NCBI GenBank assembly: GCA_040753795.1
Contig: JBFMDX010000001.1
Location: 248,001 to 312,000 of the forward strand
Direction of reading: 5' to 3'
Length of the DNA stretch: 64,000 nt
From: Thermodesulfobacteriota bacterium
Lineage (GTDB): Bacteria; Desulfobacterota; Desulfobacteria; Desulfobacterales; Desulfosudaceae
The position numbers were made by a program, and so were the translations under genes. Within the stretch, counting starts at the first letter, position 1, and each line of letters starts with the position of its first letter. Positions 9,244 to 19,326 of this stretch are shown here, one piece after another. The notes below the pieces were generated by a model. It was not told the DNA's origin and did no database searches. It worked only from the letters and a program-made list of their open reading frames with translations.

Positions 9244-9717
9244 ATGGACAGCAAAAACAAGAAATTAAGAGGGATGACCACCAACACGGTTGATCCCAAG
9301 GGGCGCTTTATTATTCCGAAACGCTTCCGGGACTGTTTTCACGACTATCCCGGCAACAGCGACAATCTCCTGATGATTACCTATTACGCTAACGCCCTGC
9401 ACGTCTATCCCGAGGCGGAATGGGAAAAAAGAGAGAAGAAACTGCTGGAGAATGAAACCATGGCCGGGCAGTACCAGCGGCTTATCGATAATTATCTGGG
9501 GCAGGTGTCGGAGTGCAAGATCGATAAGCAATGGCGGGTGCTGATCCCGGCGGACCTGCGGGAACTGGCGGGTATAAAGGAAGATATCGTCATTGTCGGC
9601 CTGGTTTATTATTTTAAAGTCTGGGACCGTGAGAAATACGAAGCGCAGCGGATCAATTTCGACAAACAGGTAGACAGCGAGGAGTATCAGCGTGTAATCC
9701 GAGATATAGGGCTTTAA
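9244..9717 (+). CDS. mraZ: Transcriptional regulator MraZ
   Basis: DNA-binding regulator heading the division and cell-wall cluster, usually an autorepressor. The 157-residue product has the two tandem AbrB-like MraZ motifs: NTVDPKGRFIIPKRFR near the N-terminus and CKIDKQWRVLIPADLRELAGI in the second half. The frame stays open far upstream, but ATG 9244 is chosen because the family is about 140-160 residues and GGTGAAGGA lies just upstream. rsmH follows after 3 bp. The protein is expected to bind repeats between its promoter and start. Confidence 0.93.
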   Translation: MDSKNKKLRGMTTNTVDPKGRFIIPKRFRDCFHDYPGNSDNLLMITYYANALHVYPEAEWEKREKKLLENETMAGQYQRLIDNYLGQVSECKIDKQWRVLIPADLRELAGIKEDIVIVGLVYYFKVWDREKYEAQRINFDKQVDSEEYQRVIRDIGL

Positions 9718-9720
9718 ACC

Positions 9721-10662
9721 ATGTGGTACGGTCATACACCGGTTATGCTCAACGAGGCGGTGGATTCCCTCAACTGCGGCAAGGGGATGGTGATCGTCGA
9801 CTGTACCATAGGCGGGGCCGGTCATTCCCGGTTGATCGCCGGGCGGATTTTACCTGGCGGGCTGCTGATCGGAATCGACCGGGATGAAGACGCCCTGATG
9901 ACGGCGCGCCAGAAGCTGCAGGACTGGAAACCGAAAGACGTTTGCCTGGTCCATGACAATTTTTCCAACCTTCCTTTCATACTCCAAGAAGCGGGCGTCG
10001 AAGCCGTTGACGGCGTACTGCTTGATCTGGGCGTTTCCCTGCATCAGCTGCAGGGCAGCGGCCGCGGCTTTTCATTCAACCGGGACGAACCCCTCGATAT
10101 GCGCATGGACGTGCGCCAGCCGCTGACGGCCGACGCCATCGTCAATCACGACAGCGAAGCCCGCCTGGCCGGGATTTTCAGGGAATTCGGGGAGGAGAGG
10201 TTCGCGACAAAAATCGCCCGGGAGCTAGTCCGCGTCCGCCGGACCGAGGCGATTTCTTCCAGCACCCAGCTGGCCCGTATCGTGGAGAAGGCTTATCCGG
10301 CCGGATCCCGCCGTTCGCTGAAGATTCATCCGGCCACCCGGGTGTTCATGGCCTTGAGAATCGCCGTTAACGGTGAACTGGACAACCTGAAAAAATTTCT
10401 GGCCGGCGTGGCGGACTGTCTGAAGACCAATGCCAGGCTTTGCGTTATTACCTTCCATTCGCTTGAAGACAGGATCGTCAAACGGCAGATGCGGCTGTGG
10501 GAGACGGCCTGTGTCTGTCCGCCTGATTTTCCCGTGTGCTGCTGCAACAAGAAAAAAGAGTTTCGTGTCATTACGAGACGGGCCATGGCTCCCGGCCGAG
10601 AGGAGCTCGCCGCCAATCCCATGGCTCGGAGCGCCCGGCTGCGGGTAGCGGAGAAAATCTGA
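9721..10662 (+). CDS. rsmH: 16S rRNA (cytosine1402-N4)-methyltransferase RsmH
   Basis: SAM-dependent methylation of C1402 N4 in 16S rRNA. 313 residues, the usual length. The N-terminal HTPVMLNEAV, the SAM-binding VDCTIGGAGHS and the family block GVLLDLGVSLHQL are all present, followed by RGFSFNRDEPLDMRMD and the C-terminal VITFHSLEDRIVKR with a Cys-rich CVCPPDFPVCCC segment. It lies 3 bp after mraZ in the canonical mraZ-rsmH-ftsL order. Confidence 0.97.
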   Translation: MWYGHTPVMLNEAVDSLNCGKGMVIVDCTIGGAGHSRLIAGRILPGGLLIGIDRDEDALMTARQKLQDWKPKDVCLVHDNFSNLPFILQEAGVEAVDGVLLDLGVSLHQLQGSGRGFSFNRDEPLDMRMDVRQPLTADAIVNHDSEARLAGIFREFGEERFATKIARELVRVRRTEAISSSTQLARIVEKAYPAGSRRSLKIHPATRVFMALRIAVNGELDNLKKFLAGVADCLKTNARLCVITFHSLEDRIVKRQMRLWETACVCPPDFPVCCCNKKKEFRVITRRAMAPGREELAANPMARSARLRVAEKI

Positions 10663-10682
10663 AGGCGGGTGGAGGACGGGAA

Positions 10683-10967
10683 ATGAGGGGGGATCGATAC
10701 AGTGTCAAAATTACCGTCGCCTGGGTGGCGGTACTGGTAGCGTGTATCCTCGAAATTTATTTTTACACCTGGTTTACCGTACAGTCCCGGCGATTGAAGC
10801 TTGACATCGGGCGGCTTGAGAAACAGGAAAACAGCCTGGCGGCCGAGAAAAAAGAGTTGCGGATCGAAATCGTCCGGCTCAAATCGCCGGCGAGAATTAT
10901 CGGGATTGCCAGAGATGAACTGGGCATGGTGATCCCGGGAACCGATCAGGTAATGGTTATGCCATGA
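10683..10967 (+). CDS. ftsL: Cell division protein FtsL-like
   Basis: 94-residue bitopic membrane protein: short cytoplasmic tail, one TM segment (TVAWVAVLVACILEIYFY, about residues 10-28), then a periplasmic heptad-rich coiled coil (RRLKLDIGRLEKQENSLAAEKKELRIE) and a C-terminal ARDELGMVIPG motif typical of FtsL. It would recruit FtsB/FtsQ and activate FtsWI. Sequence conservation in this family is low; the call rests on size, topology and position between rsmH and ftsI. ATG 10683 is chosen because GGAGG lies about 9 bp upstream. It overlaps ftsI by 4 bp. Confidence 0.88.
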   Translation: MRGDRYSVKITVAWVAVLVACILEIYFYTWFTVQSRRLKLDIGRLEKQENSLAAEKKELRIEIVRLKSPARIIGIARDELGMVIPGTDQVMVMP

Positions 10968-12724
10968 GATACAGCCGAAAGAAATTTAAACCGGGCAAGA
11001 TCAGGCTCCGCATTCTGCTGGTGGGAATCTTTTTTACCCTGCTTTATTGCGGTATTGCCGGTCGGGTCGTTTACCTGCAGGTAGTCTGCGGCGACATGCT
11101 GGCATCCAGGGCATCCGGCCAGTACACGCGGACCCTTGTCACTTCGGGCAAACGGGGCACCATTTATGACCGGAATCATACGGAACTGGCCGTCACCGTC
11201 GACGCCACTTCCATCGGCATTCATCCCTCCCTGATCCCCAACTCCGTCGAGGTTGCTCCGAAGCTGGCCCGGGCGCTGAATATGGAAACCAAGGCGGTCA
11301 GGAGCAAGCTGATCTCCCGGCAGCCGTTTGTCTGGTTAAAACGGGCCGCCATGGCCGATGAAGTCTCGGCGGTCAAGCAGCTCAATCTGGCGCCTGAAGC
11401 GATCGCCTATGTCCCGGAACAGAGGCGAGTCTACCCCGGCAACGCCATGGCGGCGCAACTGATCGGGTTTACTGGTATCGACGGCAACGGGCTGGAAGGG
11501 ATCGAATTTACCTGGGATGAATATCTCCGGGGCGCTTCCGTACGCCAGACGATTCTGATGGACGCCAAGAAGCGCCGTCTGGGCGCCGGGGAAGAACTTT
11601 CCGGCAGCGTGGACGGTCATAACGTTGTCCTGACCATCGACGGCGCCATTCAGTACATCGCCGAGACCGCCCTGGAGAAGGCAGTAGTGGATTCCGACGC
11701 GGACCACGGCATGGCCATCGTGATGGATCCCAACACGGGGGAAATACTGGCCATGGCCAATTATCCTTTCTTTGACCTGAACCGGTTCGGCGATTATCAC
11801 CGGGATCTCTGGCGGAACCGGGTCGTGGCCGATGCCTTTGAGCCGGGTTCAGTCATGAAGGTTTTCCTTGCGGCCGGGTCCATCGAATCCGGTATGTGCA
11901 CGCCGGATACGGTTTTTGACTGTGAGAACGGCGCTTATCGTATCCATGGTCACACCATCAACGATACCCACCGTCACGGCTGGATGACCGTGAGGGACAT
12001 TATCAAGACGTCCAGCAATATCGGCGCGGTCAAGATCAGTGAAAAAATCGGACGGAAAATGCTGTGGGAAATCCTGCGGAACTTCGGGTTCAACACCAAA
12101 CCGGAAGTCGAGTGCCCGGGCAATGCCGAAGGCCGGTTGTCCTATTATACCCAGTGGACGGATGTGGATATGAGTACCATCGCTTTCGGACAGGGAATAT
12201 CGGCCACAGCCGTCCAGCTGGTGACCGCCGTTTCCGCCATCGCCAACGGCGGATTACTGATGAAGCCTTACGTGGTCAGCTCGGTCGTGTCTCCAGACGG
12301 GCAGGTCGCCCGGCGACGGGACCGGGAAATCGTCCGGAGGGTGATATCAGAAACCACCGCTGAACATTTAAAAGAAATGATGACGGGCGTGACCACCGAA
12401 GGCGGAACCGGCGTGAACGCCGCTGTTGAGGGGTATTCGGTCTGCGGTAAAACCGGTACCGCTCAGAAACTGGATAAGGACGGCCGGTATTCGAACCGGG
12501 ATTACATCTCCTCCTTTCTGGGGTTTGCCCCGCAACACAACCCCCGCGTCGCCGTCATGGTGATTGTGGACTCGCCGAGAAAGGCTTATTACGCCAGCGT
12601 TGTGGCGGCACCGGCTTTCAAGCAAATTGTCCGTGAAACCCTTAACTATTTCGGGGTGCTGCCGGAGACGGACCATGCCGGAAAAAATTTGATGGTGCAG
12701 GCTGACGGGGGAGGAAACGGATGA
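10964..12724 (+). CDS. ftsI: Septal peptidoglycan transpeptidase FtsI (PBP3 type)
   Basis: Class B penicillin-binding protein that cross-links septal peptidoglycan with FtsW. 586 residues: N-terminal TM anchor (LLVGIFFTLLYCGIAGRVVYLQ), dimerisation/pedestal region (about 60-220), and transpeptidase domain with the three catalytic motifs SVMK (nucleophile Ser near residue 294), SSN (near 349) and KTGT (near 495). The start ATG overlaps ftsL (ATGA) and the end overlaps murE, indicating tight coupling. There is no C-terminal PASTA domain, so it is the FtsI rather than the SpoVD type. Confidence 0.95.
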   Translation: MRYSRKKFKPGKIRLRILLVGIFFTLLYCGIAGRVVYLQVVCGDMLASRASGQYTRTLVTSGKRGTIYDRNHTELAVTVDATSIGIHPSLIPNSVEVAPKLARALNMETKAVRSKLISRQPFVWLKRAAMADEVSAVKQLNLAPEAIAYVPEQRRVYPGNAMAAQLIGFTGIDGNGLEGIEFTWDEYLRGASVRQTILMDAKKRRLGAGEELSGSVDGHNVVLTIDGAIQYIAETALEKAVVDSDADHGMAIVMDPNTGEILAMANYPFFDLNRFGDYHRDLWRNRVVADAFEPGSVMKVFLAAGSIESGMCTPDTVFDCENGAYRIHGHTINDTHRHGWMTVRDIIKTSSNIGAVKISEKIGRKMLWEILRNFGFNTKPEVECPGNAEGRLSYYTQWTDVDMSTIAFGQGISATAVQLVTAVSAIANGGLLMKPYVVSSVVSPDGQVARRRDREIVRRVISETTAEHLKEMMTGVTTEGGTGVNAAVEGYSVCGKTGTAQKLDKDGRYSNRDYISSFLGFAPQHNPRVAVMVIVDSPRKAYYASVVAAPAFKQIVRETLNYFGVLPETDHAGKNLMVQADGGGNG

Positions 12725-14313
12725 GACTGTCTGTCCTGCTTGCCGCCGTGTCTCCCCGGCGGGTTACCGGTAAGGGCCTGGCCAGCGGCGGGGTGATATC
12801 TGATCCGGAAGTGACTTCCATCCACTGCCGGGCCGATCAGGTCCGGCCGGGCGGCGTTTTCGTGGCTGTCCGGGGCCGGCATGCCGACGGTCATGATTTT
12901 ACAGGCGAAGCGCTGGCCCGGGGCGCGGTGGCAGTAGTCGCCGAGAAATCCGATATCAACGACGCCATTGTGGCCGAGGTGGATGATTCCAGGAAAGCGC
13001 TGGCGCTTCTGGCCGCAGACTTTTACGGACGGCCGGCGGAAAGGCTGAAGATGATCGGGGTGACGGGGACCAACGGGAAGACAACAACGGTTGCGCTGAT
13101 CGAAAGCATTTTAACGGCCGGCGGCGCCGTTGCCGGCGTCATCGGCACCGGGAACTTCCGTTATCGGGGAAAGACATTTGTCAACCCCCTGACCACCCCG
13201 GACGCCGTTGATTTGCAACGCATTCTGGCCGAGATGGAAGGCGCCGGCGTCACCCATGTGGTCATGGAGGTGTCGTCTCATGCCCTGGATCAGAAGAGAG
13301 TCGCCGGCTGCGCTTATGACGCGGCGGTCTTTACCAACCTGACCCAGGATCACCTCGACTATCACGGCACCATGGAAGACTATTGGGCCTGCAAGCAGCT
13401 GCTGTTTACGGCTTACCTGGGCGACGGCGCCGGCGCGAAAAAGGCTGCGGCGGTAATCAACTGCAACGATGCCCGGGGACGGGACCTGTGCGGACGGCTT
13501 CAACATGTTCAGCTGATCCGGGTCGGGGAAACCGGCGATTGCCAGGTGTTTCCCCGGAATGTCCGGCTGACGCCCGGGGGCATTGCCGGCGATATTGTCA
13601 CGCCGGCGGGCGCCTTGTCTTTTTCGTCCCCTCTTTGCGGGCACTATAACTGTGAAAATATTCTCTGCGCCGTCGGCGCGGTCGTCGCCCTGGGAATCGC
13701 CAACGAAGACATCCGTGCCGGTATAGAAGCGTTCCAGGGCGTACCCGGGAGACTGGAAAGAGTTCCCAATCTGGTGAACCGGCATGTTTTCGTGGATTAC
13801 GCCCACACGCCGGACGCCCTGGCCAATGTTCTTGGCACCATCCGGGCCATAACCTCCGGGCGCCTGTTCTGCGTGTTCGGCTGCGGCGGTGACCGGGACC
13901 GGAAGAAACGCCCGGAGATGGGGCGGATTGCCATGGACGGAGCGGATCGGGTGGTGATTACTTCCGACAATCCCCGCAGCGAAGAGCCGGAGGATATTAT
14001 CCGCGACATTCTCGCCGGTATCGGCGAAACGGCTTCGGCCGTGTCGGATGTCCGGGAACTCGGCCGTTGCAACGGCGGCAAGCGTTATCTGGTGGAACCG
14101 GACAGGAGTCGCGGAATCGCGGCGGCGGTTCTGGCCTCCCGGCCGGATGATACCGTTGTCATTGCCGGGAAAGGCAGCGAGGCCTGCCAGATATTCAGGG
14201 ACAGGACCATAAACTTTGATGATCGGCTGGAAGCCCGCAACGCGCTGCGTCTGCTTGAAACTGAATTCCGGCCGGACGGTGCGCGATGTGAAATGCAGCG
14301 CGCGGGTGAGTGA
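12721..14313 (+). CDS. murE: UDP-MurNAc-tripeptide synthetase MurE (meso-diaminopimelate adding)
   Basis: Adds meso-diaminopimelate to UDP-MurNAc-L-Ala-D-Glu in the cytosol. The 530-residue protein has the Mur ligase order: N-terminal UDP-binding domain, ATP-binding GVTGTNGKTTT (about residue 115), the central VVMEVSSHALDQ, and the C-terminal DNPRSEEPEDII. The DNPR motif specifies meso-DAP over lysine, which agrees with dapL elsewhere in this window. Start overlaps ftsI by 4 bp; end overlaps murF by 4 bp. The C-terminal ~20 residues ([15 protein letters not shown]) look like a poorly conserved tail. Confidence 0.97.
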   Translation: MRLSVLLAAVSPRRVTGKGLASGGVISDPEVTSIHCRADQVRPGGVFVAVRGRHADGHDFTGEALARGAVAVVAEKSDINDAIVAEVDDSRKALALLAADFYGRPAERLKMIGVTGTNGKTTTVALIESILTAGGAVAGVIGTGNFRYRGKTFVNPLTTPDAVDLQRILAEMEGAGVTHVVMEVSSHALDQKRVAGCAYDAAVFTNLTQDHLDYHGTMEDYWACKQLLFTAYLGDGAGAKKAAAVINCNDARGRDLCGRLQHVQLIRVGETGDCQVFPRNVRLTPGGIAGDIVTPAGALSFSSPLCGHYNCENILCAVGAVVALGIANEDIRAGIEAFQGVPGRLERVPNLVNRHVFVDYAHTPDALANVLGTIRAITSGRLFCVFGCGGDRDRKKRPEMGRIAMDGADRVVITSDNPRSEEPEDIIRDILAGIGETASAVSDVRELGRCNGGKRYLVEPDRSRGIAAAVLASRPDDTVVIAGKGSEACQIFRDRTINFDDRLEARNALRLLETEFRPDGARCEMQRAGE

Positions 14314-15758
14314 GAATGGGAAAATATGTGGCATGGACGGGTCCGGACGTGCTGGCGGCTGCCGAAGGGGAGCTGGTCTGCGGGGCCGGGGATTATTTTT
14401 TCAGCGGTGTGTCGATTGATTCCCGCTCCATCAGCCCGTCGCATCTGTTCGTGGCGGTAAAGGGGCAGAAACATGACGGTCACGATTTTATCGATGAAGT
14501 GTTGAAGAAAGGCGTTGCCGGTTTTGTGATTGATAAGTCCCGACGGTCGACGGTGGCCGAGCGAATCAGATCGTCGGGCGGTCTGTGCGTGGCGGTGACC
14601 GATACGGTTAAGGCCCTGGGCGCCATGGCCCGCTATCGGCGGCGGCAGGCGGGCCTGATTGTCGTGGCCATCACCGGGACCAACGGCAAGACCTCTACCA
14701 AGGAGATGACAGCCCGGGTGCTGGAGCAGCGCTACCAGGTACTGGCCACGGCAGGGAATTTCAACAACGAGATCGGCCTGCCGCTGACGCTGCTGCGTCT
14801 GGAGGCCTCGCATCAGGTCGGGGTGCTGGAACTGGGCATGAACGCGCCCGGTGAAATCGCGCGGTTGACCCGGATATGCGAGCCGGACATCGGCGTGGTC
14901 CTGAACATCGGCGAAGGCCATCTGGCCGGCCTGGGGAACATTGAAGGCGTGGCCCGGGCCAAGGGGGAGCTCATTGAAACCATGGGCAACAATGGCGCGG
15001 CCGTGCTGAACGCTGATGACCCCCGGGTGCTGAAGCTGGCGGAGAAAGCCGGCGGCCGGGTGGTGACCTTCGGCCAGGGCGACCAGGGCGACGTCAGGGC
15101 GGTGCGTTTCCGGCAGACGGATAGGGACTGCGCCTTTGATCTGGTACTGTCGGACCAGGACGACGCGGTCCCCGTGCAGTTAAAGGTCAGCGGTCGGCAT
15201 CTGGTGTCCAATGCCCTGGCCGCGGCGGCAGTGGGAAAACTGATGGATATCCCCGCGCAAATCATTGCCAGCGGGCTGGAGCGGTTTGTTCCCGTTCCCG
15301 GCCGGATGAACGTCATCCCCACCCGAGCCGGGTTTTTTGTCGTGGATGATACCTATAATGCCAATCCCGGATCCATGCGGGCCGCCATTGCCGCTCTGAA
15401 AGGATTGCGGGGAAGGCGTCGCGGCCTGCTGGTTTTCGGTGACATGTACGAGCTGGGCGACCAGTCGGCCGTCATGCATCAGAAGATCGGCGGATGGGCG
15501 GCGGAAAGCGGCGCGGCCATGATTTTTGCGGTCGGTGATTTTGCCAGAGCCGTCGCGGCCGGCGCCATGGAGGCGGGAATGACCAGAGATAAGATTGTGA
15601 CCGGGACCCGGGAGCAGATCATCAAGGCCTTGTCCAAAAACGTCCGGTCCGGCGACTGGGTGCTGGTCAAGGGATCCAGGGCCATGGCCATGGAAACGGT
15701 TGCTGCCGCCATTGTCGGAAAAGGCGGCGGACCCGAAGAAGAAAAGCCGGGGAGATAG
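14310..15758 (+). CDS. murF: UDP-MurNAc-tripeptide--D-Ala-D-Ala ligase MurF
   Basis: Adds D-Ala-D-Ala to complete UDP-MurNAc-pentapeptide. 482 residues with [18 protein letters not shown] at the N-terminus, ATP-binding [13 protein letters not shown] (about residue 122), [14 protein letters not shown] and [11 protein letters not shown], all MurF signatures. GTG 14310 overlaps the murE stop (GTGA); ATG 14316 is an alternative two codons in. No ddl gene is found in the cluster, so D-Ala-D-Ala must come from elsewhere. Confidence 0.96.
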   Translation: MRMGKYVAWTGPDVLAAAEGELVCGAGDYFFSGVSIDSRSISPSHLFVAVKGQKHDGHDFIDEVLKKGVAGFVIDKSRRSTVAERIRSSGGLCVAVTDTVKALGAMARYRRRQAGLIVVAITGTNGKTSTKEMTARVLEQRYQVLATAGNFNNEIGLPLTLLRLEASHQVGVLELGMNAPGEIARLTRICEPDIGVVLNIGEGHLAGLGNIEGVARAKGELIETMGNNGAAVLNADDPRVLKLAEKAGGRVVTFGQGDQGDVRAVRFRQTDRDCAFDLVLSDQDDAVPVQLKVSGRHLVSNALAAAAVGKLMDIPAQIIASGLERFVPVPGRMNVIPTRAGFFVVDDTYNANPGSMRAAIAALKGLRGRRRGLLVFGDMYELGDQSAVMHQKIGGWAAESGAAMIFAVGDFARAVAAGAMEAGMTRDKIVTGTREQIIKALSKNVRSGDWVLVKGSRAMAMETVAAAIVGKGGGPEEEKPGR

Positions 15759-15762
15759 CGGG

Positions 15763-16842
15763 ATGTTTTATCATTTACTTTATCCGCTCCGCGAATATGT
15801 CTCGTTTTTTAATATCTTTCAGTACATCACCTTCCGGACCATGTACGCGGCCATGACCGGTTTCCTGATCGCCTATTTGCTGGGCCCCAGGACCATCCGG
15901 CTGATGGCCGAAATGCAGATCGGTCAGTATATCCGGGAATGCGGTCCCGAACGGCATCAGCAGAAGGCCGGGACGCCCACCATGGGAGGCATCCTTATCA
16001 TTCTGGCCGGTCTGGGATCCAGTCTGCTCTGGGCCGATCTGACCAACCGGTATGTCCTGATCGTGATATTCGCCACGCTGGGGTTCGCGGCCGTGGGGTT
16101 TGCCGATGACTACCGCAAGACGGTAAAAAAAAGGAACAAGGGCCTTTCCGGATGGGTCAAGTTTTCGCTGCAGAGCCTTATGGCCGCGCTGGTCTGCCTG
16201 GCGATTCTCCAGGCGCCCGGTTTCAGCACCCGGCTGCTGGTGCCGTTTTTAAAATCGGTAACGCCGGACCTGGGCCTGTTTTATGTGCTTTTTGGCATGT
16301 TTGTCATCGTCGGCGCCTCCAATGCCGTCAATTTGACGGACGGGCTCGACGGGCTGGCGGCGGGACCGCTGATCATATCCTATATGGGGTATATGGGGTT
16401 TGCTTACGTGGCCGGGAACCTGATTATCGCTCAATATCTGCAGGTCGCTTATGTGCCCGGAAGCGGGGAGGTGGCGGTCTGCTGCGGCGCCATCGCCGGC
16501 GCTCTGACCGGGTTCCTCTGGTTCAACGCCTATCCCGCGGAAATTTTCATGGGAGATGTGGGCTCTCTGCCCCTGGGCGGGACCCTGGGAACCATTGCGG
16601 TCATCACCCGGCAGGAAATCCTGCTGGCCCTGGTCGGCGGCATTTTTGTGGTGGAGGCCTTGTCGGTCATTTTCCAGGTAGGGTATTTCAAGGCCACCGG
16701 GGGAAAACGGATTTTCCGCATGGCGCCGCTGCACCATCATTTTGAATTAAAAGGGTTGGCAGAGCCGAAAATTATCGTCAGATTCTGGATCATCGCCATC
16801 GGCCTGGCGCTGGTCGCCTTGAGTACGCTGAAAATCAGATAG
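15763..16842 (+). CDS. mraY: Phospho-MurNAc-pentapeptide translocase MraY
   Basis: Integral membrane enzyme that transfers phospho-MurNAc-pentapeptide to undecaprenyl phosphate, forming lipid I. 359 residues with about ten TM segments. Catalytic and signature motifs: ADDYRK (adjacent Asp pair), [20 protein letters not shown] and the His-rich [11 protein letters not shown]. The start is set at ATG 15763 ([12 protein letters not shown]), which matches the ~360-residue family, with GGGGAG about 7 bp upstream; the longer frame would add 21 unlikely residues overlapping murF. Confidence 0.97.
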   Translation: MFYHLLYPLREYVSFFNIFQYITFRTMYAAMTGFLIAYLLGPRTIRLMAEMQIGQYIRECGPERHQQKAGTPTMGGILIILAGLGSSLLWADLTNRYVLIVIFATLGFAAVGFADDYRKTVKKRNKGLSGWVKFSLQSLMAALVCLAILQAPGFSTRLLVPFLKSVTPDLGLFYVLFGMFVIVGASNAVNLTDGLDGLAAGPLIISYMGYMGFAYVAGNLIIAQYLQVAYVPGSGEVAVCCGAIAGALTGFLWFNAYPAEIFMGDVGSLPLGGTLGTIAVITRQEILLALVGGIFVVEALSVIFQVGYFKATGGKRIFRMAPLHHHFELKGLAEPKIIVRFWIIAIGLALVALSTLKIR

Positions 16843-16853
16843 GCGGAGCGGGG

Positions 16854-18233
16854 ATGGAGATAAAGAACAGGAAATTTCTGGTGGTCGGTATGGGCGTCTC
16901 GGGCGTGGCCGCGGCCCGGTTTCTGAAACGGAGGGGCGCCGAGGTGACCATTACCGACCGGGCACCGGCAGACCGGCTGAAACCGCACCTGGCCGAGGTC
17001 GAGGACCTGGGCGTGAAACTTGAACTGGGCGGGCATTCGGACGAATCCTTTGCGGCGGTCGACGTCATTATTGCCAGCCCCGGCGTGCCCCTGACCATAA
17101 CTCCCCTGCGTCGGGCGGCGGAAGCCGGGATCCCGGTCATGGGTGAAATCGAGCTGGCCGCAGCCCTGATCAGCAAGCCCATCGTGGCCGTCACCGGCAC
17201 CAACGGCAAGACCACCGTGACGACCCTGGTCGGGGAGATGCTGAAACAATCCGGCAAGCATGTTTTTGTCGGCGGCAATATCGGCAAACCCCTGATCGGC
17301 TTCATTGACAAGGGTGAAAACGCCGATGTGGCGGTGGTGGAAGTCAGCAGTTTCCAGCTGGACGGCACATACGGGTTAAGGCCATCGGTAGCCGTGCTGC
17401 TGAATATCGCCGAGGATCATCTGGACCGGTATGATACGTTTAACGACTACGTCCGTTCCAAAGGCCGGATCTTCGCTCATCAGGAAACGGACGACACGGC
17501 CGTGCTCAACGGATCCGATTTTCATGTGCTGCAGGCGGCCAAGACGGCCCGCAGCAGAAAATGCTATTTCAATGGCGGCCACAAGATCAGCAACGGATCA
17601 GTAAGCCGTGATGGCGGAATCGATATCTGGCGGGACGGAAACCGCGTCGGCGGGATCGATATCCGGCAGCCCTACCTGCTGGCGCCGCATAACCTGGAGA
17701 ATGTGTCGGCGGCCGTGCTGGCGGCGCTTTCCGCCGGCGGGACCATGGCCGGCGTTCAGGCCGCGATCGATGAATTCAAAGGGCTCCCTCATCGCCTGGA
17801 GTTCGTGGATACGGTGGATCGGGTCGACTACTTCAATGATTCCAAGGCGACCAATCCCGATGCCGTGCGGCGGGCTCTGGAATGGTTTCCCCGCCCGGTG
17901 GTTTTGCTGATGGGCGGCCAGGACAAGGGTTGCGATTACGGCGTCCTGAAGAACGTCATCCGGGAGCATGCCCGGGCGGTGGTGCTTTTCGGTGCGGCCC
18001 AGGAGAAGATCCAGCTGGCGATCAACGGTGCCGCGCAACTCCGATCCGAAGCGACGCTGGCCGGGGCGGTCCGCCGCGCCCGAAGCCTGGCCGAAGCAGG
18101 CGACGCGGTACTGCTGTCGCCGGCTTGCTCCAGTTTTGATGCCTATGAAAGCTACGCCCGGCGGGGGGAAGACTTCCGGCGTATCGTGGGGGAATTAAAA
18201 GGGGAAACGGATGAATCTGCCCAGAAGAAATGA
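16854..18233 (+). CDS. murD: UDP-MurNAc-L-alanine--D-glutamate ligase MurD
   Basis: Adds D-glutamate to UDP-MurNAc-L-Ala. 459 residues: N-terminal Rossmann-like VVGMGVSGVAAARFL, ATP-binding VTGTNGKTTVTTL (about residue 113), EVSSFQLDGTYGLRPSVAVLLNI, FNDSKATNPDAVRRAL and SPACSSFDAYESYARRG near the end, all typical of MurD. It lies 11 bp after mraY and overlaps ftsW by 23 bp. Confidence 0.97.
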   Translation: MEIKNRKFLVVGMGVSGVAAARFLKRRGAEVTITDRAPADRLKPHLAEVEDLGVKLELGGHSDESFAAVDVIIASPGVPLTITPLRRAAEAGIPVMGEIELAAALISKPIVAVTGTNGKTTVTTLVGEMLKQSGKHVFVGGNIGKPLIGFIDKGENADVAVVEVSSFQLDGTYGLRPSVAVLLNIAEDHLDRYDTFNDYVRSKGRIFAHQETDDTAVLNGSDFHVLQAAKTARSRKCYFNGGHKISNGSVSRDGGIDIWRDGNRVGGIDIRQPYLLAPHNLENVSAAVLAALSAGGTMAGVQAAIDEFKGLPHRLEFVDTVDRVDYFNDSKATNPDAVRRALEWFPRPVVLLMGGQDKGCDYGVLKNVIREHARAVVLFGAAQEKIQLAINGAAQLRSEATLAGAVRRARSLAEAGDAVLLSPACSSFDAYESYARRGEDFRRIVGELKGETDESAQKK

Positions 18234-19326
18234 TTATCCTTTATACTTTGACGTGTTTCTGCTGTTCCCGGTGTTGATGCTGACGGGTATCGGGGTGGTC
18301 ATGGTATACAGCGCCAGTTCTCACCTGGCCGCGGAGAAGTTCGGCGACAGCGCTTATTTTCTGAAAAGGCAGGTGCTCTTCGCCCTGGCCGGAATCAGCC
18401 TGATGATTTTTTTCCGGTATCTTAACTACCGGGTGCTCCGCGTTCTGGCGTACGTTATTCTGGCCGCGGCGTTTATCCTGCTGGGGCTGGTCTTTGTCGC
18501 CGGGGTCGGCTTCTCCGCCAACGGGGCCACCCGCTGGCTCCGCATCGGCGGTTTTTCCTTCCAGCCGTCGGAACTGGCCAAATACGCGCTGATCATTTAT
18601 CTGGCCTATTCCCTGAACAAAAAGCAGGACAACCTCAACCATTTTTCCATCGGGTTCCTGCCCCATGTGTTTGTGCTGGGCGCTTTTGCCATCCTGATTC
18701 TGTTTCAGCCGGATTTCGGATCGGTGGTGGTGTTCGGACTGATTACCTGGATCATGCTGTTCGTGGGTGGGGCCCGGCTGATGCATCTGTTCATGTCGTT
18801 TATCTTTCTGCTGCCGGCGGCCGTCTATTACGCGATGCAGGCGCAATACCGGCTGGTTCGGCTGATCTGTTTCCTGGATCCCTGGCGATACCAGAACGAG
18901 GGCGGCTATCAGATCATTCATTCCTTCATGGCCTTCGGCACCGGCGGGATCTGGGGGACGGGAATCGGACAGGGATACCAGAAACTTTTTTATCTGCCGG
19001 AACCGCACACGGACTTTATTTTTTCGGTTATCGGGGAGGAACTGGGGCTGTGGGGCGTGTGCCTGGTGCTGACGCTCTTTATGATCCTGCTGTGGAGAGG
19101 CGTGATTATCGCCCGGGCCACTCAGGACCGGTTTGGCGCTCTGCTGGCGCTGGGCCTGACGGCCGCCATCAGTTTTCAGGTGTTTGTCAACACCGGCGTG
19201 GCCGTCGGTATTCTGCCCACCAAGGGGATTACGCTGCCGTTTCTCAGTTACGGCGGAACGTCGCTGGTGTTCAATCTGGCCGCCGCCGGTATTCTGATGA
19301 GCATAGGACACAGGCGCGATGCATGA
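18211..19326 (+). CDS. ftsW: Septal peptidoglycan glycosyltransferase FtsW (SEDS)
   Basis: Polymerises lipid II glycan at the septum, working with FtsI. 371 residues, about ten TM segments. Recognisable SEDS features: MVYSASS after TM1, GATRWLRIGGFSFQPSELAK, DFGSVVVF, GQGYQKLFYLPEPHTDFIFSVIGEELG and the C-terminal LPFLSYGGTSLVFNLAAAGIL. Order murD-ftsW-murG is canonical. It overlaps both neighbours (23 bp with murD, 8 bp with murG). Confidence 0.96.
   Translation: MNLPRRNDYPLYFDVFLLFPVLMLTGIGVVMVYSASSHLAAEKFGDSAYFLKRQVLFALAGISLMIFFRYLNYRVLRVLAYVILAAAFILLGLVFVAGVGFSANGATRWLRIGGFSFQPSELAKYALIIYLAYSLNKKQDNLNHFSIGFLPHVFVLGAFAILILFQPDFGSVVVFGLITWIMLFVGGARLMHLFMSFIFLLPAAVYYAMQAQYRLVRLICFLDPWRYQNEGGYQIIHSFMAFGTGGIWGTGIGQGYQKLFYLPEPHTDFIFSVIGEELGLWGVCLVLTLFMILLWRGVIIARATQDRFGALLALGLTAAISFQVFVNTGVAVGILPTKGITLPFLSYGGTSLVFNLAAAGILMSIGHRRDA

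Noticed and set aside
13111-14334. 407-codon minus-strand frame opposite murE
   Set aside because: Antisense of an intact Mur ligase; no motifs.
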